A DNA stretch of 11,345 nt, taken from assembly GCA_030148625.1 (NCBI GenBank), contig JASBTC010000191.1, forward strand, positions 1 through 11,345. The letters are read 5' to 3'. The notes beneath the pieces were generated by a model, which did not search any database, was not told where the DNA came from, and worked only from the letters and a program-made list of their open reading frames with translations. A program made the translations under genes and the position numbers. Source of the stretch: Sphingobium sp. GTDB lineage: Bacteria; Pseudomonadota; Alphaproteobacteria; Sphingomonadales; Sphingomonadaceae. How positions within the stretch are numbered: position 1 is the first letter of the stretch; each line of letters starts with the position of its first letter. This document shows positions 1-6,822 of the stretch, in pieces.

Positions 1-143
1 GGCATCTCTATGTGTGTTGGCTGTTCTCCAAATGCAGACAGTTCAAAACGAAATAGATGTAATGGACTTATGCGATTTACTGGACCGGCCTCGCGGCAGC
101 AGTCGCAGGCGCTGCGATCTGCGTCCAACAGGTTACCCGCACC
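1..143 (+). repeat. Left terminal inverted repeat
   Basis: This is the left arm of the 1-431 element. The outer 51 bases are identical to the right arm. Inside them, differences cluster at 52-56 and then occur as scattered substitutions (for example at 63, 79 and 84-85) up to the shared GG(T/A)TACCCGC(A/G)CC block at 131-143. No insertion or deletion is needed in the alignment. Confidence 0.8.
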
Positions 144-288
144 GAGCAATCTTTCAACCGCTTGCCACAGTCGCCCCCCTCACCGTGAATGCGGGTCGAA
201 AACGAGTGCGGCTGAACTTTTGAGCGCCGCGCCCCGAACGAGCCCAATCGATCAGAGCAGACTGATAATGCCGGAAAAACCACAGCTG

Positions 289-431
289 GGCGCGGGTATC
301 CGGGTGGACGCCGACCGCAGCGCCTGCGACTGCTGCCGCGCGGCCATTCCAATAAATCGCATAAGTCCGTTACATCAAAGTCGTTTTGAACTGTCTGCAT
401 TTGGAGAACAGCCAACACACATAGAGATGCC
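289..431 (-). repeat. Right terminal inverted repeat
   Basis: This is the right arm, the reverse complement of the left arm with base i pairing to base 432-i. The outer edge ends in GATGCC(C) and is followed by GACTGAGTGATG, which should hold the right copy of any target duplication. Confidence 0.8.
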
Positions 432-438
432 CGACTGA

Positions 439-549
439 GTGATGATGGACGATGAGAGCCTTGAGGACGGGCTTTGCCGGGAGATACTCCCTCTCGAACG
501 GTCCCTGCCGCACCTCATTCGGCGCGACACGAGGAACGCTGACGACGTG
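439..549 (+). pseudogene. Possible N-terminal remnant of a FecI-like sigma factor
   Basis: The first 37 or so codons after the mobile element include LCREILPLERSL and TRNADDV. From memory this resembles region 1-2 of sphingomonad FecI-type ECF sigma factors, which often begin with a REILPLE-like stretch and continue into R-N-x-x-D-V before a DLRQEVYVRV-like segment. Here that continuation is absent, and I found no frame that restores it. The frame happens to stay open into the esterase gene, so automated calling could fuse the two. It could equally be a coincidental open frame. If it is real, the gene was truncated close to where the MITE-like element lies. The call rests on motif memory alone. 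Confidence 0.25.
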
Positions 550-642
550 CTCGCGGATTGGACCGGCCCGTTCGTCACGCGGGGCGGCGTGCTCATATCA
601 ACTCAAACCGCTCGGCGGCACGCCAGGCCCGTGGCAGAGCGA

Positions 643-683
643 GTTTATGTTATACATTATTATATTAATGAATATATCGCGAC
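643..683 (+). promoter_or_regulatory. AT-rich promoter/operator candidate upstream of the esterase
   Basis: A sharp AT-rich island in GC-rich DNA contains a perfect 6-4-6 inverted repeat, TATATT-AATG-AATATA, at 661-676. It sits 72 bp before the proposed esterase start at 748. Strand opening at a promoter and binding by the neighbouring AraC-family regulator are both plausible. I cannot fix convincing -35 and -10 boxes. Confidence 0.35.
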
Positions 684-735
684 GCCATCCGGCTGGGGTT
701 TTCCACGCCATGCGATGACGCTGGACGCGATTAAA

Positions 736-740
736 AAGGA
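736..740 (+). promoter_or_regulatory. Ribosome binding site deciding the TTG start of the esterase
   Basis: AAGGA at 736-740 is followed by a 7-nt spacer and then TTG at 748. A second AAGGA (742-746) nearly touches the TTG and is too close to be the working site. The nearest ATG in this frame (715) has no comparable purine box. Confidence 0.6.
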
Positions 741-747
741 TAAGGAA

Positions 748-2265
748 TTGAACTACGCAAAGCTGCTGGTCCTGGCCAGTCTGGCTTCCACACCCGCCAT
801 GGCAGAGGGCAACTCGGGGCCGGTGCTGTCCCTGGCCGACGGCGCGCTTCAAGGCGCCAATGCAGCGGGCGTTCAAGCCTATCTGGGGATCCCCTATGCG
901 GCTCCTCCCGTTGGCGATCTGCGCTGGCGACCCCCTGCCCCGACGCGCCCCTGGCAAGGCGTTCGTGACGCACGCCGTTATGCCGCCGCTTGCCTGCAGC
1001 CCTCAAACAAGCGTGACGAATCCTGGGCACGCGTCGGTGCAACCAGCGAAGACTGTCTGTTCCTGAACATCTGGCGCCCCGCCAAAGCGGGCACCTATCC
1101 CGTGATGGTCTTTCTTCATGGCGGCGGCTTTACCTATGGCTCGTCGGGCGTGCCCCTTTATGACGGGGCCAATCTGGCGCGGCGCGGTGTTGTTCTGGTG
1201 ACGGTGAATTATCGCCTCGGGCTGCTCGGCCACTTTGCCCACCCCGCCCTGCTGGACGAGAATCCCGACGAACCTAAAGGCAATTATGGCGTCATGGACC
1301 AGATCGCTGCGCTGCGCTGGGTCCAAAAGAATATTGCGAAATTTGGCGGGAACCCGCGCAATGTGACCCTATTTGGTGAATCCGCCGGCGCTGGCGTCAC
1401 CCAAATTTTGATGGCCACACCGTCGGCCAAGGGTCTGTTTCATAAGGCGATATCGCAATCCGGTTCCGGCGGCACCGCGCTCATCCCGATGCGCGGCGCC
1501 CCCGGATCCGCCGAAGCGATCAGCTTGGCACTCGCCAACAAGGCCGGCCTCAAGAATGTCACCGCCGCACAGCTTCGCGCGCTCCCCGGAAAAATGCTGG
1601 CGCTGGGCAGCATGCCATTCATCGACGGCAAAATCATCACCGCCAGTCCGGGAACGCCATTCTATCGCGCCACGACCACGAACATTCCCTTGCTGATCGG
1701 CGCGAACTCGAACGAAGCGACGCTCCGCTCGAATAACAGCAAAGCGGCGCGCGACGTGCTGGGGACGCGATATGCTGACTATCTGAAGCAATATGTCGCC
1801 GCCCATGCTGGCGGCACCCGCAAGGCCGCCGCGACCGAGCTCGCGCAGGATACCCTGGCGGTCCTGCCATCGATGTCGGTCGCTGTCATGCACGCGCGGA
1901 ACGGCGCCCCCGCCTACAGCTTTCACTTCGATCAGGTCCCGTCCAATCGACGCAAAGACGCCGCCGGGACGCCGCACGGTGGCGAACTCGAATATCTGTT
2001 CGGAAATCCCGACGAGGATTCGGTCTGGGACGCCGAGGACCGCAAAGTGTCCGACACCATTGCCGATTACTGGGTCCGCTTTGCTTATACCGGGAATCCC
2101 AACGGGGCTGGCGCACCCCATTGGCCGCGCGTCAATGCCGGTTCGCGGCCGCAATATATGGTGATCGGTGCAATGACCGCTTCCGCCGAACTGAGTGTGG
2201 TCCGTGAAAAGGTACGCGAAGGCTCGCTCGCATGGTCGGTGGAGCGCTGGAAAGCGGAGCGATAG
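748..2265 (+). CDS. Secreted type-B carboxylesterase (carboxylesterase/lipase family)
   Basis: This encodes a 505-aa alpha/beta-hydrolase of the carboxylesterase type-B family, which hydrolyses carboxylic esters; the fumonisin esterase FumD of Sphingopyxis belongs to the same family. Visible features are the YLGIPYAAPPVGDLRW block (residues 45-60), HGGGF oxyanion hole (124-128), nucleophile Ser212 in GESAG, probable acid Glu323 in GANSNEA and His410 in GTPHGGELEYLFG. Cys82 and Cys103 fit the family's conserved disulfide. The TTG start gives a clean signal peptide: NYAK, then a hydrophobic stretch, then a predicted cut after Ala-Met-Ala at residue 19, so the enzyme is probably periplasmic or secreted. 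The open frame reaches back to 439, but that extension carries unrelated sequence and would bury the signal. The substrate cannot be told. The AraC-family gene 131 bp downstream is the likely local regulator. Confidence 0.9.
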   Translation: MNYAKLLVLASLASTPAMAEGNSGPVLSLADGALQGANAAGVQAYLGIPYAAPPVGDLRWRPPAPTRPWQGVRDARRYAAACLQPSNKRDESWARVGATSEDCLFLNIWRPAKAGTYPVMVFLHGGGFTYGSSGVPLYDGANLARRGVVLVTVNYRLGLLGHFAHPALLDENPDEPKGNYGVMDQIAALRWVQKNIAKFGGNPRNVTLFGESAGAGVTQILMATPSAKGLFHKAISQSGSGGTALIPMRGAPGSAEAISLALANKAGLKNVTAAQLRALPGKMLALGSMPFIDGKIITASPGTPFYRATTTNIPLLIGANSNEATLRSNNSKAARDVLGTRYADYLKQYVAAHAGGTRKAAATELAQDTLAVLPSMSVAVMHARNGAPAYSFHFDQVPSNRRKDAAGTPHGGELEYLFGNPDEDSVWDAEDRKVSDTIADYWVRFAYTGNPNGAGAPHWPRVNAGSRPQYMVIGAMTASAELSVVREKVREGSLAWSVERWKAER

Positions 2266-2385
2266 ACTGTGTTGGACATGTGGCAAAGGGCCCGGAACAA
2301 CGCGGCTTCCCGTCCTCCTCCCGCCTATCACGAAGAAAACTGGCAGAAACGGACGATGATTCGAACTTACCCCAGCGCCTGCGTC

Positions 2386-2390
2386 GGAGG
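2386..2390 (+). promoter_or_regulatory. Strong ribosome binding site of the AraC-family gene
   Basis: GGAGG is followed by a 6-nt spacer (CAACCG) and ATG at 2397. This fixes the start and excludes the 55-codon upstream extension, which would overlap the end of the esterase gene in another frame. The rest of 2266-2396 shows no gene and no clear promoter. Confidence 0.75.
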
Positions 2391-2396
2391 CAACCG

Positions 2397-3350
2397 ATGA
2401 CAGACGTAAATTATGGATCTTTCCATCAATGGTATAGCGAGGGGCGACTCTCATCCTATGCCCAGACCATGAAATCGCCCGGCGGTTTGCTTACGCTTGT
2501 CGAAGCCGCGCAACCCGCCGGAGACATGTCCGACCCGGCTGTTCCCGATCTTGTCCTGTATCAGGCCGTTAGCGGCGGCATTCGGGTAGGAGGCAATCTG
2601 GGCGGCGGACGATTCAAGACCACCAGCCAGAAAGGCAGCTTCTTCCTGTCGGCGCCCAATTTTTCCAACACCGTTTTTGTCGATGATCCGCACCATCTGC
2701 GGTGCGTTTCGTTCCCGCTCGCTGCCTGGAAAAAGCTGCTCGACGGGGGGGAGATGACGTCTGCGACCTTTGATTATGGCCGCTTGCACCGCGATACTTT
2801 TGTATCGCCGTTCATCCGGTCGGCGATCGACCGTCTCTGGCAACTAAGCGCCGAAGAAGGCCTCACGTCACGGCTGCTGGCGCAGGCGGCGGGCTGCGAA
2901 ATTCTTGCCGAACTCCATCGACTGGGCGGCGCGCAGCTTGCAATGCGACGGGGCGGACTCGCTTCGTGGGCCGAGCGGCGCTGCGTCGATATGATCCGCG
3001 CCCGCCTTGCCGAAGACCTCAGCCTCGATGAGCTTGCCGCCGAGGCCGGCCTGTCGCCTTTTCATTTTTCGCGCATGTTCAAGCGGAGCGTGGGCGTGAC
3101 GCCGCGTGTGTTTGTCGTTCGCCTGCGCATCGAGCGGGCTTGCGAACTGCTGGAAAAAACCGCGCTTCCCGTCACCGAGATTGCCCAGGAAGTGGGCTAT
3201 TCCTCGAGCCAGGTTCTCGCCCGTGTTTTCCTGAAATATAAACGCATGAGCCCGTCGGCCTACCGTCTGGCCATAGGCGGCCCGGCGCGCGCCCTGTCGG
3301 AACGATGGCATCCCGCTCAACCATGTTGGGCAGGCGGACACGGACTGTAA
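2397..3350 (+). CDS. AraC-family transcriptional regulator
   Basis: This 317-aa protein has the usual AraC/XylS layout. The N-terminal part (about 30-180) resembles a small-molecule-sensing cupin-like domain, and the C-terminal part holds the two helix-turn-helix units. The first is LSLDELAAEAGLSPFHFSRMFK at about 208-229. The second is LPVTEIAQEVGYSSSQVLARVF at about 257-278, followed by the family signature end YKRMSPSAYR (281-290). The GYSSSQVLARVFLK segment replaces the common GF-x-D-x-S-x-F-x-R-x-FKK pattern but keeps its spacing. It follows the esterase on the same strand and converges on the chloroperoxidase gene at 3477. Control of the esterase is the natural guess and is not shown. 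Length is normal for the family and nothing appears broken. Confidence 0.9.
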   Translation: MTDVNYGSFHQWYSEGRLSSYAQTMKSPGGLLTLVEAAQPAGDMSDPAVPDLVLYQAVSGGIRVGGNLGGGRFKTTSQKGSFFLSAPNFSNTVFVDDPHHLRCVSFPLAAWKKLLDGGEMTSATFDYGRLHRDTFVSPFIRSAIDRLWQLSAEEGLTSRLLAQAAGCEILAELHRLGGAQLAMRRGGLASWAERRCVDMIRARLAEDLSLDELAAEAGLSPFHFSRMFKRSVGVTPRVFVVRLRIERACELLEKTALPVTEIAQEVGYSSSQVLARVFLKYKRMSPSAYRLAIGGPARALSERWHPAQPCWAGGHGL

Positions 3351-3353
3351 AAG

Positions 3354-3389
3354 GCGTCGCCGTTCCGGACATGACCGAAACGGCGACGC
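3354..3389. terminator. Hairpin just after the AraC-family gene
   Basis: A perfect 11-bp stem, GCGTCGCCGTT (3354-3364) with AACGGCGACGC (3379-3389), encloses a 14-nt loop and begins 4 nt after the TAA. No T-run follows, so it may act with Rho, as an mRNA 3'-end stabiliser, or jointly with the next hairpin. Confidence 0.55.
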
Positions 3390-3394
3390 GATCC

Positions 3395-3437
3395 CGATGC
3401 ATGTTCGCTTCCAGGGAGAGAGAGAAGCGAAGCATCG
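3395..3437. terminator. Second hairpin between convergent genes
   Basis: CGATGC (3395-3400) pairs with GCATCG (3432-3437) and TTCGCTTC (3404-3411) with GAAGCGAA (3424-3431), leaving a 3-nt bulge (ATG) on one side and a 12-nt loop of mainly A and G. It lies 40 bp beyond the end of the minus-strand gene at 3477, so it is well placed as a bidirectional terminator. Confidence 0.5.
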
Positions 3438-3476
3438 GGGGGTAAATAGGTGGCCGGCGCCTTATCCACTGGCTTT

Positions 3477-4439
3477 TCAGGCGCGAACGAAGCTCAGCAA
3501 ATCCGGGTTCACAATTTCGGGATGGGTTGCGGACATGCCGTGCGATAATCCCGGATAGGTTATCAATCGCCCGTTACGCACCAGTTTGATCGCTTTGTGC
3601 GCCGCGTTGTCGATGGGCACGACTTGATCATCCTCGCCGTGGAGGAACAGGGTCGGGACCGAAATCGCCTTCAGATCGTCGGTGAAATCGGTCTCGGAAA
3701 ACGCTGCGATACAATCATAATGCGCCTTCACGCCGCCGGTCATGCCCTGACGCCACCAATTGTCGATCAGTCCCTGGCTGACCTTTGCACCGTCGCGGTT
3801 GAAACCATAAAAGGGCCCGCTTGCAACATCGCGGAAGAACTGGGCGCGATTGGTTGCCAGTGCGTTTCGAAATCCATCGAAGATCGCACGGGGAATTCCG
3901 TCGGGGTTCGCTGCGGACCGGATCATGACGGGCGGCACGGCCCCCATCAGCACAGCCTTGGCCACGCGGTCCTTACCAGCCCCGGCGGCATAGCGGGCGA
4001 CTTCACCTCCGCCCGTCGAATGGCCGATATGCACGACATGGCGAAGGTCGAGGGCGCGGACGATCGCCGCGACATCCGCCGCATAACTATTCATGTCGTT
4101 GCCGGTGCCGGTCTGGTCCGATCTGCCATGTCCGCGCCGATCATGGGCAATCACGCGGTACCCGTGGGACAGGAAGAACAGCATCTGATTGTTCCAGTCA
4201 TCCGCGGTCAGCGGCCAGCCGTGATGGAACATGATCGGCTGCGCGTCCTTCGGACCCCAATCCTTGTAGAAAATCTCGATCCCGTCCAGCGTCGTCACCC
4301 GAGCCAGGACAAGGTCTTTATCAGACAGGCAAGCCGCCAGAACACCCGACGGCATAGCAAGTGTCGCGGTCATCGCGCTAGCCGATGCCAGCACATAGCG
4401 CCGGGTCACGACATGTTCGGCAGGAAGATTCCGGATCAT
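3477..4439 (-). CDS. Exported alpha/beta-hydrolase, non-heme chloroperoxidase family (Tat signal, lipobox)
   Basis: This 320-aa protein belongs to the cofactor-free haloperoxidase/arylesterase family, whose members perform ester hydrolysis and perhydrolysis. Triad residues are visible: Ser141 in GHSTGGG, Asp271 in HGEDDQVVP and His300 in GLSHG. It carries about 45 extra N-terminal residues compared with its paralogue at 6823-7653. These contain a twin-arginine motif, TRRYVLA (residues 12-18), a hydrophobic stretch, and LAAC ending at Cys37, which fits a lipobox. It is probably Tat-exported and possibly lipid-anchored. The ATG at 4439 is preceded by GGAAAG with a 7-nt spacer; the open frame continues further upstream but without family similarity. 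By hand count about 190 of 272 aligned residues match the paralogue, with no gaps. A 508-bp gap separates it from kefC, so it probably has its own promoter. Confidence 0.9.
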   Translation of the reverse strand: MIRNLPAEHVVTRRYVLASASAMTATLAMPSGVLAACLSDKDLVLARVTTLDGIEIFYKDWGPKDAQPIMFHHGWPLTADDWNNQMLFFLSHGYRVIAHDRRGHGRSDQTGTGNDMNSYAADVAAIVRALDLRHVVHIGHSTGGGEVARYAAGAGKDRVAKAVLMGAVPPVMIRSAANPDGIPRAIFDGFRNALATNRAQFFRDVASGPFYGFNRDGAKVSQGLIDNWWRQGMTGGVKAHYDCIAAFSETDFTDDLKAISVPTLFLHGEDDQVVPIDNAAHKAIKLVRNGRLITYPGLSHGMSATHPEIVNPDLLSFVRA

Positions 4440-4947
4440 GGAATGTCTTTCCGTAAGAGTGTGACCGGACCCGGGCGCTTGAGCCATTCCATGTTGCTCG
4501 GCAGCGGCAGGTTGGCTGTGACCATATCGCGACTGCGGCGCCAGCGCGGCGCAAATGCTGCTGTGCAGGTGCCGATCTTGCGCAAACTTTACGCCGCGGC
4601 CCGCACGTTTTCCGAATATCGGCCGTATCGGCTCACTCGCGCGGGCGATTGGTTGCGGCATGGCCGAAGGCCAATGCCAACGTGCGACAGATGAGCGGCG
4701 TTGAAGCCCACGACCGATTGCGCACTGCGGCTCGCGTCGCAAATCCCTTCTTCATTGACCGCCGCGATCGCTCACGGCCCGGCCGCTGGGGCATGGTCGG
4801 CCGCCTCCATAGGGGGCGTACAGCGGCGACGCCGCCGACAGCCGCATTGTGGAGATCCGATCCAGGCTTTTCGGCGCGGCAATGCTGGGCAGATCCTGCA
4901 CGTTCTGACCTGGCCCGGTCGCGCACGTCGTCAGACAGGTGCGGCGG
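4440..4947. other. 508-bp stretch without a recognisable gene
   Basis: I see no convincing coding region on either strand; the open frames here are arginine-rich shadows without family motifs. The DNA stays GC-rich. It should contain the promoter for the minus-strand chloroperoxidase gene that starts at 4439, but no clear -35/-10 pair stands out. Small GC palindromes occur (for example GCGGCG-A-CGCCGC at 4823-4835), as expected at this base composition. Confidence 0.5.
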
Positions 4948-6690
4948 TTACAATGGCTCCGGGACAGGCTGGACATGCAGCCTGTCCCGGCCTGCCATGA
5001 TGTCGCCCTGCACCTGTTCGGACAGGCGCCCATTGTCGCGCCGGCGGATGTCTTCGACCGCCGCCTCGATATCGACATCAGCGTGTCCCAACGCCCGCAG
5101 GCCCTCGGCTCCCATAAGATAAGCGGACTCCACCGTCTCACGGACCTGATAGTCCACGCCCGCGCGGATCAGCTCGACCGCATGTCCGCGATCATAGCTT
5201 CGCACCAACAGCTTGGCCTGCGGAAATTCATGCTGCGCCAGCGCGACGATCTGCATCGCGGCCTTGGGATCGTCGATACAGATCATGATAGCGTCGGCTT
5301 CACCCGCCCCCGACTGGCGCAAGGTGTCGAGCCGGACGCCATCGCCAAAAAAGACCTTGAACCCATATCGCGCCGCGTCCCGGATCCGATCCGGATCCCT
5401 GTCGATGACCGCAAGCTTGACCCCCCGCGACAGCAGCGCCTGCGAGGCGATCTGGCCGAAGCGACCGAAACCGATAAGGAGCATCTGGCCCCTGAGGTTG
5501 TGCGCGACATCGATGCCGTCCATCGACACCGTGCGACGAAGCAGTCGGTCGGCCGTCATCATCAGCAGCGGCGTGAGAGCCATCGACAGAATGACGACCG
5601 TGGCGAACAGCGCATTTTCCCGCGCATCGATTACCCCGCCCGATGCCGCGGCGGTATAGAGCACAAAAGCGAACTCACCGCCCTGCAGGAACATCGACGT
5701 CCGATGCAATGCCTGGTGGTTATCGCCGCCGAACAGGCGCGCGACGACATAGACCGCCGTGCCCTTGGCGATCATGAAGGCCAAGAGCATCGTGAGCAGA
5801 AACGGCCACTCCGCCATGACGACCGAAAGGTCGAGCGACATGCCGACAGCAAGGAAGAACAGCCCCATGAGCAGACCGCGGAAGGGCTCGATATCGGACT
5901 CGATCTGATGCCGGTAGCTTGAGCTTGACAGCATGACGCCAGCGATGAAGGCGCCCATCGCCATCGACAATCCGGCAGCGTCCATGAGCAGCGCAGCGCC
6001 CAGGACCACCAGCAAGGCCCCCGCCGTCAACACTTCACGGGTCCGCGCCCGCGCCAGCAACGCAAAGAAGGGATTCAGGCCCCAGCGCGACACGCCGAGC
6101 AGCAGCAACAGGGCGCCAAACGCCAAAGGAATCTGCGCGCCTTCGCCATCCCCTTGAACCAGGGGAGACATGAAGGCGACCAGCGCCAGAAGGGGTACGA
6201 TCATGAGATCCTCGAACAGGAGGATGGCGACCGACTTTTGTCCCTCCGCGCTAGAAATCTCTCCACGGTCCTGCAGGACCGACATGATGACCGCAGTCGA
6301 TGAGAGGACAAAACCTGCTCCGGCAACGAATGCGACGGTTGCGGGAAGGTCCAGGACCGCGATCCCGGCCAATGTGAGCACGGCAGTCGCGGCCGCGACC
6401 TGGACCAGCCCGAGCCCGAAAATCTGGCCCCGCATCGCCCACAGCTTGGGCGGACGTAATTCCAGTCCGATCACGAACAGGAACATCACCACTCCCAGTT
6501 CGGAGAAGTGCAGGATCGAGTCCGCATCGGCAAACAAACCAAGAGCCGACGGCCCGACGACGACGCCCGCGGCGAAATAGCCGAGGACCGAGCCCAAGCC
6601 GAGGCGCCGGAACAGGGGAACCGCAACAACAGCCGCACCCATCAACGCGACTGCGGGACCGATCGTCGCTGCCAGGCTGGCCTCAGCCAT
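4948..6690 (-). CDS. kefC: KefB/KefC-type glutathione-gated K+/H+ antiporter
   Basis: This inner-membrane CPA2 transporter of about 580 aa exchanges K+ for H+ and acidifies the cytoplasm during electrophile stress. Counting from the longer start at 6705, it has a membrane domain of many helices (about 10-390) with LFEDLMIVPLLAL around Asp166. HQIESDIEPFRG (266-277) closely matches the regulatory HALESDIEPF loop of E. coli KefC. A Rossmann RCK_N/TrkA-N domain follows from about 405, with GFGRFGQ and the acidic VIDRD strand end. The start is uncertain: ATG at 6690 overlaps the stop of a short leader ORF and suits translational coupling, while ATG at 6705 adds MVRPV. Neither has a strong ribosome site of its own. 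No KefF- or KefG-like quinone reductase lies beside it. It is slightly shorter than E. coli KefC at the C-terminus, whose last codons form a perfect palindrome. Confidence 0.93.
   Translation of the reverse strand: MAEASLAATIGPAVALMGAAVVAVPLFRRLGLGSVLGYFAAGVVVGPSALGLFADADSILHFSELGVVMFLFVIGLELRPPKLWAMRGQIFGLGLVQVAAATAVLTLAGIAVLDLPATVAFVAGAGFVLSSTAVIMSVLQDRGEISSAEGQKSVAILLFEDLMIVPLLALVAFMSPLVQGDGEGAQIPLAFGALLLLLGVSRWGLNPFFALLARARTREVLTAGALLVVLGAALLMDAAGLSMAMGAFIAGVMLSSSSYRHQIESDIEPFRGLLMGLFFLAVGMSLDLSVVMAEWPFLLTMLLAFMIAKGTAVYVVARLFGGDNHQALHRTSMFLQGGEFAFVLYTAAASGGVIDARENALFATVVILSMALTPLLMMTADRLLRRTVSMDGIDVAHNLRGQMLLIGFGRFGQIASQALLSRGVKLAVIDRDPDRIRDAARYGFKVFFGDGVRLDTLRQSGAGEADAIMICIDDPKAAMQIVALAQHEFPQAKLLVRSYDRGHAVELIRAGVDYQVRETVESAYLMGAEGLRALGHADVDIEAAVEDIRRRDNGRLSEQVQGDIMAGRDRLHVQPVPEPL
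4959..4990 (-). terminator. Perfect 13-bp palindrome spanning the last codons of kefC
   Basis: CCGGGACAGGCTG (4959-4971) is the exact reverse complement of CAGCCTGTCCCGG (4978-4990) with a 6-nt loop. It encodes the final residues of the antiporter (DRLHVQPVPEP) and ends 8 bp before the TAA. No T-run follows on the minus strand. It may serve as a terminator, as a 3'-end stabiliser, or be a small palindromic insertion that recoded the C-terminus. Confidence 0.5.
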
Positions 6691-6724
6691 GACAGGTCGG
6701 ACCATTATGCTCGGGAAAGTTCAT
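6683..6724 (-). other. Candidate 13-codon leader ORF overlapping the kefC start
   Basis: AGAGGG lies about 8 nt before the ATG at 6724, the best ribosome site in this region. The ORF reads MNFPEHNGPTCHG and its TGA (6685-6683) overlaps the start of kefC, whose ATG is at 6690. This geometry suits translational coupling. It is unusual in containing both His and Cys, but the peptide may have no role of its own. Confidence 0.3.
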
Positions 6725-6743
6725 CTTTTGCCCTCTGATTAAG

Positions 6744-6779
6744 CTATGAAAGCGCGAACCGCTTTGCCCGAAGCGACAC
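6744..6779 (-). other. Candidate 11-codon leader ORF with competing hairpins
   Basis: AGGAGG sits 9 nt before a GTG at 6779 that opens a short frame (VSLRAKRFALS) ending in TAG. Within it, on the mRNA, CGCTT (from 6775-6771) can pair with AAAGCG (6765-6760), which can instead pair with CGCTTT (6754-6749). The two stems exclude each other, as in attenuators. They are only 5-6 bp, so this may be chance. Confidence 0.2.
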
Positions 6780-6801
6780 GCCGCAAACCCTCCTGGTCTA
6801 T

Positions 6802-6819
6802 CCGGCGCATCGGCGCCGG
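6802..6819 (-). terminator. Short GC hairpin after the second chloroperoxidase gene
   Basis: CCGGCGC (6802-6808) pairs perfectly with GCGCCGG (6813-6819) around a 4-nt loop, 3 bp beyond the TGA of the gene ending at 6823. No T-run follows. It could lower read-through into kefC or mark an mRNA processing point. Confidence 0.4.
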
Positions 6820-6822
6820 GCT

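Larger units (their letters stand above)
1..431. mobile_element. MITE-like non-autonomous element with long terminal inverted repeats
   Basis: Bases 1-51 are exactly the reverse complement of 381-431. The similarity continues with scattered mismatches to about 143 on the left and 289 on the right. Only about 145 bp lie between the arms and no plausible transposase fits there, so this looks like a miniature element or a deletion derivative mobilised in trans. Base 432 would add one more G to the right tip (GGGCATCTC read inward); the matching left base lies outside the window. The target-site duplication therefore cannot be read, and the family is not recognised. The tips lack the GGGG start typical of Tn3-family repeats. 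The alternative, a chance or structural inverted repeat, is unlikely at this length and identity. Confidence 0.75.

Noticed and set aside
14..418. Two similar short ORFs (MLAVLQMQTVQN...) facing each other in the two arms
   Set aside because: The similarity follows directly from the inverted repeat. Differences between arms are mostly amino-acid-changing, so there is no sign of protein-level selection.
10..438. 142-codon open frame covering the whole MITE-like element
   Set aside because: It runs through both repeat arms and the core, has no recognisable domain, is rich in Ser/Arg/Pro, and has no ribosome site; it is a chance frame in GC-rich DNA.
439..747. N-terminal extension of the esterase from the ATG at 439
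   Set aside because: The extension would bury the signal peptide, crosses an AT-rich patch, and has no family similarity; the TTG at 748 has a proper ribosome site.
1369..2454. 361-codon open frame on the minus strand antisense to the esterase
   Set aside because: It is an antisense shadow of a well-supported gene with full catalytic motifs; its translation is Arg/Gly-rich and matches no family.
3597..4694. 365-codon open frame on the plus strand antisense to the exported chloroperoxidase
   Set aside because: The minus strand encodes a complete alpha/beta-hydrolase with its triad; a similar antisense frame (6985-7794) appears over the paralogue, as expected from shared codon structure.
4633..4926. 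97-codon minus-strand frame in the gap between kefC and the exported chloroperoxidase
   Set aside because: It is Arg-rich with no recognisable motif, so it is left as intergenic.
4939..5922. 327-codon plus-strand frame over kefC
   Set aside because: It is antisense to the RCK domain and membrane region of KefC; the composition is charged low-complexity with no domain.
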